Positions 18,504-25,626 of a DNA stretch of 64,000 bases are shown in pieces. The notes below the pieces were generated by a model. It was not told where the DNA came from. It saw only the letters and a program-made list of their open reading frames with translations, and ran no database searches. Positions within the stretch are counted from its first letter, which is position 1; each line of letters starts with the position of its first letter. The position numbers and the translations under genes were made by a program. The stretch is from Clavibacter tessellarius (GTDB lineage: Bacteria > Actinomycetota > Actinomycetes > Actinomycetales > Microbacteriaceae): contig NZ_LQXA01000034.1 in NCBI RefSeq assembly GCF_001618005.1, positions 29,077 through 93,076 on the forward strand. Direction: 5' to 3'.

Positions 18504-19358
18504 TCAGCCCGCTCGGAGCACGCCGTGGGCGGCGGCGTCGGACAGGGCCTCCCGCCAGTCGCGGAGCGGTGCGAGGCCGATGCGCGCCCACGCGTCGTGC
18601 CCGAGCACCGAGTACGCGGGGCGCGGGGCGGGGCGCACGAAGGACGCGCTGTCGGTGGGGAGCACGCGCGCGGGATCGAGGCCCGCCGCCGCGAACACGG
18701 CCTGCGCGAGCCCGTGCCAGGTCGTCTCGCCGGACGCGGTCCCGTGGAACACGCCGGACGGGACCCCCGCGTCGACGAGCTCGACGATGCGGGCCGCCAG
18801 GTCGACCGTCCAGGTGGGCTGGCCGCGCTGGTCGTCGACGACCGACACCGTGTCGTGCGATGCGGCGAGACGCAGCATCGTGGACGGGAAGGACGGACCG
18901 CCCGCGCCGTACAGCCACGCGGTGCGCACGACGCTCGCGCCCTCCGGGTGGCCGGCGAGCACGAGGCGCTCGCCCTCGGCCTTGGTGCGGCCGTAGGCGG
19001 AGACCGGCGCGTGCGGGGTGTCCTCCGGGTAGGGGGTGGTGGCGGATCCGTCGAAGACGTAGTCGGTGGAGACGTGGACGATGCGGGCGCCGGCCTCCGC
19101 GGCGGCGCGGGCGAGGATCCCGGCGCCGGTCGCGTTGATCGCCCGCGCGTCCTCCTCGTGCTCCTCGGCGGCGTCGACCGCGGTGTACGCGGCGAGGTTC
19201 ACGACGACATCGTGCCCGGCGACGGCCGCCCGGACGGCCGCCTCGTCGGTGATGTCGAGGTCGGCGCGCGCGGGTGCCGTCACCTCGTGCGCGGCGAGCG
19301 CGGGCAGGAGGTCCTGCCCGAGCATCCCGCGCCCGCCGGTGACGAGGACGCGGCTCAC
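18504..19358 (-). CDS. rmlD: dTDP-4-dehydrorhamnose reductase
   Basis: A 284-residue short-chain dehydrogenase that carries out the last step of dTDP-L-rhamnose synthesis. Seen: the Rossmann motif VTGGRGMLGQDL, VVVNLAAYTAVDAAE (a family hallmark), STDYVFDG, and the catalytic YGRTK. Late residues include GQPTWTVDLA, also typical. The GTG start at 19358 overlaps the rmlB stop by four bases, so both are translated together. The other two pathway genes, rmlC and rmlA, are on the opposite strand about 1.6 kb away. Confidence 0.95.
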   Translation of the reverse strand: MSRVLVTGGRGMLGQDLLPALAAHEVTAPARADLDITDEAAVRAAVAGHDVVVNLAAYTAVDAAEEHEEDARAINATGAGILARAAAEAGARIVHVSTDYVFDGSATTPYPEDTPHAPVSAYGRTKAEGERLVLAGHPEGASVVRTAWLYGAGGPSFPSTMLRLAASHDTVSVVDDQRGQPTWTVDLAARIVELVDAGVPSGVFHGTASGETTWHGLAQAVFAAAGLDPARVLPTDSASFVRPAPRPAYSVLGHDAWARIGLAPLRDWREALSDAAAHGVLRAG

Positions 19359-20344
19359 GCGGGCAGCTCCGCGCGCTGCTTCAGCGGCTCCCACCAGGAG
19401 CGGTTGTCGCGGTACCACTGCACGACGTCGGCGAGGCCCTGCTCGAACGGCACCTGCGGCGCGTAGCCGAGCTCGCGCTGGATCTTGGAGATGTCGACGG
19501 AGTAGCGCAGGTCGTGGCCCTTGCGGTCCTCGACGCGGTCGACGTACGACCAGTCGCGGCCGGTGGCGTCGAGCAGGAGCTGCGTGAGCTCGCGGTTGGT
19601 GAGCTCGGTGCCCCCGCCGATGTTGTAGATCTCGCCGGGCGCGCCCTGCACGAGCACGAGCGCGATGCCGCGGCAGTGGTCGTCCACGTGCAGCCAGTCG
19701 CGGATGTTGAGGCCCTCGCCGTAGAGCGGCACGTGCACGTCGTCGATGAGGTTCGTGACGAACAGCGGGATGACCTTCTCGGGGAAGTGGTACGGCCCGT
19801 AGTTGTTCGAGCAGCGCGTGATGGACACGTTCAGCCCGTGCGTGCGGTGGTACGAGCGGGCGAGCAGGTCGCTGCCGGCCTTCGACGCCGAGTAGGGGGA
19901 GTTGGGCTCGAGCGGACGCTCCTCGTCCCACGAGCCCTCCGCGATGGATCCGTACACCTCGTCGGTGGAGACGTGCACGAAGCGCGTGAGGTCGTGCCGG
20001 AGCGCGGCGTCGAGGAGCTTCTGCGTGCCGAGGACGTTGGTCTCCACGAAGATGCTCGCGTCGCGCACCGAGCGGTCGACGTGGCTCTCGGCGGCGAAGT
20101 GCACGACCGCGTCGACCTGCGGGATCCACTCGTCGAGCACCGCGTCGTCGCGGATGTCTCCGTGCACGAACGTGTAGCGCGGCGAGTCGCTGACGGGGGC
20201 CAGGTTCTCGAGGTTGCCGGAGTAGGTGAGGGCGTCGAGCACGACGACGTCGGCTCCCTCCAGCCCGGCGTAGTCGTCGGAGAGCGCGTGGCGCACGAAG
20301 TTGGAGCCGATGAATCCGGCGCCGCCGGTCACGAGGATCCTCAT
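19355..20344 (-). CDS. rmlB: dTDP-glucose 4,6-dehydratase
   Basis: A 329-residue extended short-chain dehydrogenase that converts dTDP-glucose to dTDP-4-keto-6-deoxyglucose. Seen: the NAD motif VTGGAGFIGSNFVRH, HFAAESHVDRS, VHVSTDEVYGS with the active-site Thr-Asp-Glu, and the catalytic YSASKAGSDLL. Length and motifs match the family throughout. The ATG at 20344 is followed immediately by the Rossmann strand; a GAAGGA site lies a little upstream. A TACACT box about 85 bases further up is the likely promoter. Divergent from a GtrA gene. Confidence 0.97.
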   Translation of the reverse strand: MRILVTGGAGFIGSNFVRHALSDDYAGLEGADVVVLDALTYSGNLENLAPVSDSPRYTFVHGDIRDDAVLDEWIPQVDAVVHFAAESHVDRSVRDASIFVETNVLGTQKLLDAALRHDLTRFVHVSTDEVYGSIAEGSWDEERPLEPNSPYSASKAGSDLLARSYHRTHGLNVSITRCSNNYGPYHFPEKVIPLFVTNLIDDVHVPLYGEGLNIRDWLHVDDHCRGIALVLVQGAPGEIYNIGGGTELTNRELTQLLLDATGRDWSYVDRVEDRKGHDLRYSVDISKIQRELGYAPQVPFEQGLADVVQWYRDNRSWWEPLKQRAELPA

Positions 20345-20427
20345 GGGGGATACGTCCTTCGGTAGAGGCGCCGGGCGGGCATCCGGCGTCGGGGAGCGGC
20401 CGCGGAGATCGAGGGCGGACCGCCCCG

Positions 20428-20433
20428 AGTGTA
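20428..20433 (-). promoter_or_regulatory. -10 box for rmlBD
   Basis: TACACT on the minus strand in the 179-base gap between rmlB and gtrA. No clear -35 was found. Confidence 0.4.
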
Positions 20434-20523
20434 CCCGCGGGTGCTCTCGGGGCCACGTCCCCGTGCGGGGGAGGCGGCGGGTCGTGCGGCCGATGCTCGG
20501 CGGGCGGGCGGGAGGATGCGTGC

Positions 20524-20976
20524 ATGGCCGCCTCCCGCATCCGCGCGCTCCTCCGCGACGAGCGCGTCGCGTTCCTCCTCGTCGGCGGCTTCAACACCGC
20601 GTTCGCCTTCCTCCTGTTCGCGGGGCTCGCGGCGACCGCCGGCCGTGCCCTCGACGACGCCGGCCACCCCGTCCTCGGATCCCTCGTGCCGCTCGGCGGC
20701 AGCTACGCCGTGGCCGTTCTCGTGGCCTTCGTGCTGTACCGGCACCTGGTGTTCCGCGTGCGCGGACACGTGCTGCGGGACCTCGCGCGCTTCGTCTCCG
20801 TGTACGCGGTGTCCATCACGCTGAACGCGGTGTCGCTGCCGCTGCTCGTTGCGGCCGGCGTGCCGCGCCTGGTCGCGCAGGCGCTCATCGTGGTGGCGAT
20901 CACGCTCATCAGCTACGCCGGGCACCGCTGGTTCTCCTTCCGCCGTCCGCGGGGCGAGGGCGGCCCCGGCCGCTGA
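20524..20976 (+). CDS. GtrA family membrane protein (first copy)
   Basis: A 150-residue protein with four predicted membrane helices. GtrA proteins are thought to flip polyprenyl-phosphate-linked sugars so that a membrane glycosyltransferase can decorate a glycan outside. Seen: the start RDERVAFLLVGGFNTAFAFLLFA, split here as ERVAFLLVGGFNT, the central LYRHLVFRVRG, and the C-terminal YAGHRWFSFRR, all typical. A second copy at 38114 shares the FLLVGGFNT and GHxxFSFRRPR ends. It sits between the two halves of the rhamnose pathway genes. Its partner polyprenyl-phosphate transferase could be the ArnC/GtrB-like enzyme at 23479; that pairing is inferred. Confidence 0.88.
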   Translation: MAASRIRALLRDERVAFLLVGGFNTAFAFLLFAGLAATAGRALDDAGHPVLGSLVPLGGSYAVAVLVAFVLYRHLVFRVRGHVLRDLARFVSVYAVSITLNAVSLPLLVAAGVPRLVAQALIVVAITLISYAGHRWFSFRRPRGEGGPGR

Positions 20977-20988
20977 CCGCCCCGTTGC

Positions 20989-20994
20989 TAGACT
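20989..20994 (+). promoter_or_regulatory. -10 box of rmlC (leaderless)
   Basis: TAGACT followed by seven bases and GTG. A GGAGG stretch sits only one base from the GTG, too close for ribosome binding, which favours the leaderless reading. Confidence 0.6.
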
Positions 20995-21001
20995 CGGAGG
21001 C

Positions 21002-21607
21002 GTGCAGATCCGAGAGCTCGCCGTGCCCGACGGCTACGAGATCACCCCCGTCCAGCGCACCGACGACCGGGGTGTGTTCCTCGAGTGGTACCGGTTCGAC
21101 GAGCTCGAGCGGGCGGTCGGCCACCCCCTCGATCTCCGCCAGGCCAACATGAGCGTCTCCAAGCGGGGCGTCGTGCGCGGCATCCATTTCGCCGACGTGC
21201 CCCGCGGGCAGGCCAAGTACGTGAAGGCCGTCGCGGGCGCCGTGCTCGACTTCATCGTGGACATCCGCGTCGGATCCCCGACGTTCGGGCAGTGGGACAG
21301 CGTCCGGCTCGACACGGAGACCCACAAGGCCGTCTACCTCTCCGAGGGCCTCGGGCACTGCTTCGTCGCCCTCACCGACGACGCCGCCGTCACCTACCTC
21401 GTGAGCGACGTCTACACCCCCTCGGCCGAGCACGGGATCGACCCGCTCGACCCCGAGATCGGCCTCGTCTTCCCCGAGGAGGCCGGCGAGCCGCTGCTCT
21501 CCCCGAAGGACACCGACGCCCCCACGCTCGCCGAGGCGGCGTCCGCCGGACTCCTCCCCACCTGGTCGGACATGCGCGCCTTCCACGACTCGCAGAAGGT
21601 GAGCTGA
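21002..21607 (+). CDS. rmlC: dTDP-4-dehydrorhamnose 3,5-epimerase
   Basis: A 201-residue cupin-fold epimerase, third enzyme of dTDP-L-rhamnose synthesis. Seen: the RGVFLEWYR region, the substrate-binding Arg and catalytic His in VVRGIHFADVPRGQAKYV, the conserved GAVLDFIVDIRVGSPTFG, and LSEGLGHCFVALTDDA. The GTG at 21002 is fixed by the -10 box seven bases before it, and it gives a protein of family-typical length. rmlA follows after 3 bases, forming a two-gene unit that complements the divergent rmlBD pair. Confidence 0.95.
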   Translation: MQIRELAVPDGYEITPVQRTDDRGVFLEWYRFDELERAVGHPLDLRQANMSVSKRGVVRGIHFADVPRGQAKYVKAVAGAVLDFIVDIRVGSPTFGQWDSVRLDTETHKAVYLSEGLGHCFVALTDDAAVTYLVSDVYTPSAEHGIDPLDPEIGLVFPEEAGEPLLSPKDTDAPTLAEAASAGLLPTWSDMRAFHDSQKVS

Positions 21608-21610
21608 CCC

Positions 21611-22474
21611 ATGAAGGGCATCATCCTCGCCGGCGGCTCCGGCAGCCGGCTCTGGCCGATCACGAAGGGCATCAGCAAGCAGCTGATGCCCATCTACGAC
21701 AAGCCGATGATCTACTACCCCCTGTCGACGCTGATGATGGCCGACATCCGCGAGGTGCTCATCATCACGACGCCCGAGTACAACGACCAGTTCCGAGCCC
21801 TGCTCGGCGACGGATCGCACCTCGGCATGCGCATCGAGTACGCCGTGCAGCCCTCGCCGGACGGCCTCGCGCAGGCGTTCGTCATCGGCGAGGAGTTCAT
21901 CGGCGACGACTCCGTGGCGCTCGTCCTCGGCGACAACATCTTCCACGGGGCCGGCCTCGGCACGAGCCTGCGGAAGAACACCGAGATCGACGGCGCGCTG
22001 ATCTTCGCGTACCACGTGGCGGATCCCACGGCGTACGGGGTCGTCGAGTTCGACGACGACTTCACGGCCCTCTCCATCGAGGAGAAGCCGACGGCCCCCA
22101 AGAGCGCGTACGCCGTGCCCGGCCTCTACTTCTTCGACAACGACGTGGTCGAGATCGCCAAGGGCATCCAGCCGAGCGAGCGCGGCGAGCTCGAGATCAC
22201 GGCCGTCAACGACCACTACCTCCAGGCCGGCCGCCTCCGCGTGCAGGTGCTGGACCGCGGGACCGCCTGGCTCGACACCGGCACGTTCGAGAGCATGATG
22301 CAGGCCTCGGAGTACGTGAAGGTCATCGAGGACCGCCAGGGCTTCAAGATCGGCTGCATCGAGGAGATCGCGTACCGCGCCGGCTGGATCGACCGGGACG
22401 CCCTCGAGGAGCTCGCGCGGCCGCTCATCAAGAGCGGGTACGGGCGCTACCTCGTCACCCTGCTCGAGGCGTAG
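21611..22474 (+). CDS. rmlA: Glucose-1-phosphate thymidylyltransferase
   Basis: A 287-residue nucleotidyltransferase that makes dTDP-glucose from dTTP and glucose-1-phosphate, the entry step to dTDP-rhamnose. Seen: the signature [18 protein letters not shown] with the dTTP-binding loop, [14 protein letters not shown], and the catalytic Asp in VLGDNIFHG. The [15 protein letters not shown] segment is also characteristic. It follows rmlC after three bases and is almost certainly co-transcribed. It converges on the epimerase-like gene with a 30-base GC-rich gap. Confidence 0.97.
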   Translation: MKGIILAGGSGSRLWPITKGISKQLMPIYDKPMIYYPLSTLMMADIREVLIITTPEYNDQFRALLGDGSHLGMRIEYAVQPSPDGLAQAFVIGEEFIGDDSVALVLGDNIFHGAGLGTSLRKNTEIDGALIFAYHVADPTAYGVVEFDDDFTALSIEEKPTAPKSAYAVPGLYFFDNDVVEIAKGIQPSERGELEITAVNDHYLQAGRLRVQVLDRGTAWLDTGTFESMMQASEYVKVIEDRQGFKIGCIEEIAYRAGWIDRDALEELARPLIKSGYGRYLVTLLEA

Positions 22475-22504
22475 CCGCACGCCGGCGGGGCGCGCCGTCC
22501 CGCG

Positions 22505-23482
22505 TCACCGCGGGGTGAGCTCGCCGGACTGCATGCCCGAGATGAGCGCCTGCGCCGTGATGTTGATCCCGGCGGGCAGCGGCATCGTGTCGCGCTCGTC
22601 GAGGTCCGGCCAGACCACGCTCTGGAGGCGCAGGTCCACGGCCTGGTAGCCCGCGAGAGGCGACAGCCCGAGCATCACGTGCGGGCGCGCCTTGCCGAGC
22701 GCCGTGAAGTGGCCGAGGAGCGCGCTGATGGTGACGGGCTGCCCGGACGCCATGATCTTCACGACGTGCGTGTCCGCGGGCAGCGACAGCAGGCGCGCGG
22801 TGGCGTCGCGGACGAGCCCCGCGCAGTCGTCGGCGTAGAGGTAATCGCGCACCGTCTCGAGCGGCACGTAGATGGACGCGGGCGTGGGGGAGAGGTTCGC
22901 GCGCGCGAGCTGCGTGATGAGCCCCTGCGGCTTGCCGACGGCCTGGCGCGGACCGTAGAGGTTCGCGATGCGGCCGACGAGCGTGCGGACCCCGGCACGC
23001 TCGCCGAACGCGCGCACGAGGCCCTCGGCCCGGAGCTTCGCCTCGCCGTAGGGCGCGAGCGGGCGCGGCTCGGAGGCCTCCGTGAAGGGCGGGCGCGCGG
23101 CGCCCGCGTAGACGCCGCCCGCGGACGACGAGTAGAACAGTGCGCCGCCCGGGGCGGGCGCGGCCGAGGCGGCGACGGCGATCTCGTCGAGCACCGCGTG
23201 GAGCTGCGCGAGCTCGTGCTCCAGCTGCGCGCGCGTGCTGCCCGTGACGGCCGCGCCGGCGCACCACATCACGGCCCAGCGCCCGGCGGCGCGCCCCGCC
23301 TCGAGGAGCCGTCCGGCGCCGGCGCGCGCCGCGCGGCGCATCACGGCCTCGTCTGCGGTCGCCCAGGGGAGCGGATCCGCGGCGACGGGCGCCCAGCGGG
23401 GGTCCGCCGTCAGCGCGTCGACCAACGACGCGCCGAGGAGGCCCCGCGCGCCGATGATCCAGACCGGGACGGGCGCGGTCAC
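22505..23482 (-). CDS. NAD-dependent epimerase/dehydratase family protein
   Basis: A 325-residue extended short-chain dehydrogenase. Seen: an N-terminal VWIIGARGLLGASLVDAL Rossmann motif (GxxGxxG present), FYSSSAGGVYAG, the catalytic-type YGEAK, and RIANLYGPRQAVGKPQGLI, which resembles nucleotide-sugar epimerases. The insert WCAGAAVTGST and the long helical middle are unlike GalE or RmlB. It may act on a nucleotide-sugar or lipid-linked sugar of the locus, for example as a 4-reductase, but the substrate is unknown. The GTG at 23482 overlaps the stop of the preceding glycosyltransferase, so it ends a three-gene, tightly overlapping operon. Confidence 0.85.
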   Translation of the reverse strand: MTAPVPVWIIGARGLLGASLVDALTADPRWAPVAADPLPWATADEAVMRRAARAGAGRLLEAGRAAGRWAVMWCAGAAVTGSTRAQLEHELAQLHAVLDEIAVAASAAPAPGGALFYSSSAGGVYAGAARPPFTEASEPRPLAPYGEAKLRAEGLVRAFGERAGVRTLVGRIANLYGPRQAVGKPQGLITQLARANLSPTPASIYVPLETVRDYLYADDCAGLVRDATARLLSLPADTHVVKIMASGQPVTISALLGHFTALGKARPHVMLGLSPLAGYQAVDLRLQSVVWPDLDERDTMPLPAGINITAQALISGMQSGELTPR

Positions 23483-24510
23483 ACGTGTCCGCGCGCCGGC
23501 CGGCCGTGCGGCCCGTCCAGCGGGTCGCGCACGATGAGGTACGCGGGACGGCCCTGCGCCATGCCCACGGCCACGCCGACGTACTCCGCGATGATCCCGA
23601 GCGAGAACAGGATGATGCCGCTCGACGCGAGGATCGTGACGATCGTCGACGCCCAGCCCGCCGGGACCGAGTAGTCGGTGAGGCGGCTGACGACGATGAC
23701 GATGACGAAGATCAGCGCCACCACCAGGAACAGCGCCCCGAGCACGCTCACGGCGCGGAGGCCCCGGGTGCCGCTGGAGAGCACCATGCGCCAGAAGTGC
23801 GAGAACAGGCGGCGCGGCGAGTAGCCGGACTGGCGCTCGCCCTCGTCCCGCAGCGTGATGGGGCAGGTGGAGACGCGGTTCGCGACCCAGCCGAGCGCGA
23901 TGTCGAGGTACACGCCCGAGCCCGCGTAGGCCGCGACGCTGCGGCCGACCGAGCCGAGCATCAGACGGTAGCTCTGGAACTGCTCCGCGTCCTGGTCGGA
24001 CGACATGGCGTTGAGGACGACCTTCGCGCCGCGGGAGGCGACGTTGCGCAGGAGGCCGTGCGACGGCGTGTTCGTGGGCTTCGCGTAGACGACCGAGGCG
24101 AGCTCGCGCATGGCGACGTCGAGCATGTCGGGGATGAAGCCCGGGTCGTGCTGCCCGTCCTCGTCGAGGGTGACGATCCAGTCGCCCCCGGAGGAGGCCA
24201 TGCCCGCGAGGGTCGCGGCGTGCTGCCCGAAGTTGCGGCTCAGCCAGATGGGCCGCACGAAGGGGTGCAGGCGCTTGAGGTCGCGGATGACGCGGGGGGA
24301 CCCGTCGCGCCCGTTGTCGAAGACGAGCAGCACCTCGGTGACCGCGTAGCTGTGGCCCTCGCGGGTGATCTGCGGCACCGTGAACGGCTGGATCTCCGCG
24401 AGCAGCGCCTCGAGCGTCAGCTCGCCCTGGTACACGGGGATGACGACCGAGATGGAGTGGTCGGGCGGCAACGCGGCCCGGGCGGCATCCGCGGGCGGGG
24501 CGGCGCTCAC
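23479..24510 (-). CDS. Membrane-anchored GT2 glycosyltransferase (ArnC/GtrB-like)
   Basis: A 343-residue polyprenyl-phosphate-sugar synthase type enzyme. The N-terminal GT-A domain begins ISVVIPVYQGE and contains ATLAGMASSGGDWIVTLDEDGQHDP (a DxD-like metal site). Two hydrophobic helices near the C-terminus (about residues 245-275 and 285-310) anchor it. Family members load a sugar from a nucleotide onto undecaprenyl phosphate at the cytoplasmic face, to be flipped by GtrA-type proteins. The GTG at 24510 overlaps the preceding gene's stop (GTGA), and its own stop overlaps the next start. The sugar is unknown. Confidence 0.9.
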   Translation of the reverse strand: MSAAPPADAARAALPPDHSISVVIPVYQGELTLEALLAEIQPFTVPQITREGHSYAVTEVLLVFDNGRDGSPRVIRDLKRLHPFVRPIWLSRNFGQHAATLAGMASSGGDWIVTLDEDGQHDPGFIPDMLDVAMRELASVVYAKPTNTPSHGLLRNVASRGAKVVLNAMSSDQDAEQFQSYRLMLGSVGRSVAAYAGSGVYLDIALGWVANRVSTCPITLRDEGERQSGYSPRRLFSHFWRMVLSSGTRGLRAVSVLGALFLVVALIFVIVIVVSRLTDYSVPAGWASTIVTILASSGIILFSLGIIAEYVGVAVGMAQGRPAYLIVRDPLDGPHGRPARGHV

Positions 24511-25361
24511 GCGGCGTCCCGGGCCGACCGCGACATGCGCCGGCCGAGGTAGACGTACACGAGGCGGCGGGACAGCGCCTTCGCGCGGGCCATCAGGTCG
24601 CCGAGCCGGACGTCGGCGCGGGACACGACGTGCGGGTGCTCCTCGAGCACCCAGTGGTGGAAGCCCGCGGCCGCGCTTGCCTGCTCGCCCGCGAGGCGCA
24701 CGCTCCACTGGGAGTCGGAGATGCGGAAGCCGGCGAGGGCCTTCGGGCCCACCGACGCGAAGTCGCCGCGCAGCAGGACCTTGGCGTACGTGGTCTCGTC
24801 GATGAGATAGGGCCAGCGGGAGTCCCACCAGCCCACGGCCTCGAGGTCCGCCCGGCGCATGAGCACGCAGCCGGGCTCGCCGAAGATGTTGGTGCCCGAG
24901 CGGATCGTGCGCCGGACGGCCTGGGCGCCGGACATCGCGAGGCGCGCTCCGGCGACGCCGTGGTCGCGCACGATCGGCCGGCTGTCCGCGTCCACGATGT
25001 CGCGCGGGGAGGCCACGAGCACGACCGACGGGGAGGCGTCGAGCTCCGCCACCTGGCGCTCGAGGATGGTGGGGTAGAGCAGGTCGTCGCCGCAGACGAG
25101 CTTGACGAGCTCGCCGCGCGCCTCCTGGCTCACGCGGTTCCAGTTGCGGAGGGCCCCGCCGCCCGCCTCGGTGCGCAGGAGGCGCACACGCGGGTCGTCG
25201 GCGTAGCGCTGCATCACGTCCCAGGTCCCGTCGGTGGAGGAGTGGTCCGCGATCACGACCTCGAAGTCGTCGTACGTCTGCGCCAGCACGGAGTCGACCG
25301 TCTCCTGGAGGTAGTCGGCGTTGTTGTAGGCGGGGATGACGATCGAGACGCGTGGGGCCAC
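24507..25361 (-). CDS. GT2 family glycosyltransferase
   Basis: A 284-residue GT-A transferase without membrane anchors. Seen: RVSIVIPAYNNADYLQETVDSV, VVIADHSSTDGTWDV, VCGDDLLYP as the likely metal-binding Asp-Asp, and a C-terminal tail that is basic (RRLVYVYLGRRMSR), possibly membrane-associated. The GTG at 25361 has an AAGGAGAG site five bases before it; upstream in-frame codons are not protein-like. It is the first gene of the three-gene overlapping operon running to 22505. Donor and acceptor are not identified. Confidence 0.88.
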   Translation of the reverse strand: MAPRVSIVIPAYNNADYLQETVDSVLAQTYDDFEVVIADHSSTDGTWDVMQRYADDPRVRLLRTEAGGGALRNWNRVSQEARGELVKLVCGDDLLYPTILERQVAELDASPSVVLVASPRDIVDADSRPIVRDHGVAGARLAMSGAQAVRRTIRSGTNIFGEPGCVLMRRADLEAVGWWDSRWPYLIDETTYAKVLLRGDFASVGPKALAGFRISDSQWSVRLAGEQASAAAGFHHWVLEEHPHVVSRADVRLGDLMARAKALSRRLVYVYLGRRMSRSARDAA

Positions 25362-25415
25362 GGGGCTCTCCTTCGGCGATGCAGGAGGGGACGCGCTCGG
25401 GTCGCTGCCCACCGA

Positions 25416-25429
25416 GCACGTCGACGTGC
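25416..25429. promoter_or_regulatory. 14-bp perfect palindrome in a divergent intergenic region
   Basis: GCACGTCGACGTGC lies in the 265-base gap between the minus-strand glycosyltransferase operon and the plus-strand membrane protein. It is a possible operator. A GC-rich palindrome can arise by chance, so this is weak. The rest of the gap holds a TAGGGT box and no recognisable gene. Confidence 0.35.
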
Positions 25430-25557
25430 GACGGGGACCGTGGGCGACCGCGGAGCGCGTGCGGACGGGGGCCATCCTCTCACGGCGCCCGCGCGCGATC
25501 GGGGAGGCGGTCGCCCGCAGCGGGTCCGTCCTCACGAGCCGCCGGGGAGCCAGGCAT

Positions 25558-25563
25558 TAGGGT
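25558..25563 (+). promoter_or_regulatory. -10 box for the 25627-28796 operon
   Basis: TAGGGT, 63 bases before the ATG at 25627. It is the left arm of a short inverted repeat (TAGGG...CCCTA). No good ribosome binding site precedes the ATG. Confidence 0.4.
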
Positions 25564-25626
25564 GAGTCGCGCCCTACCAGCCCCGCCGGTCCCGGGCCGC
25601 ACACGACGAACGGACACCTCCTCAAC

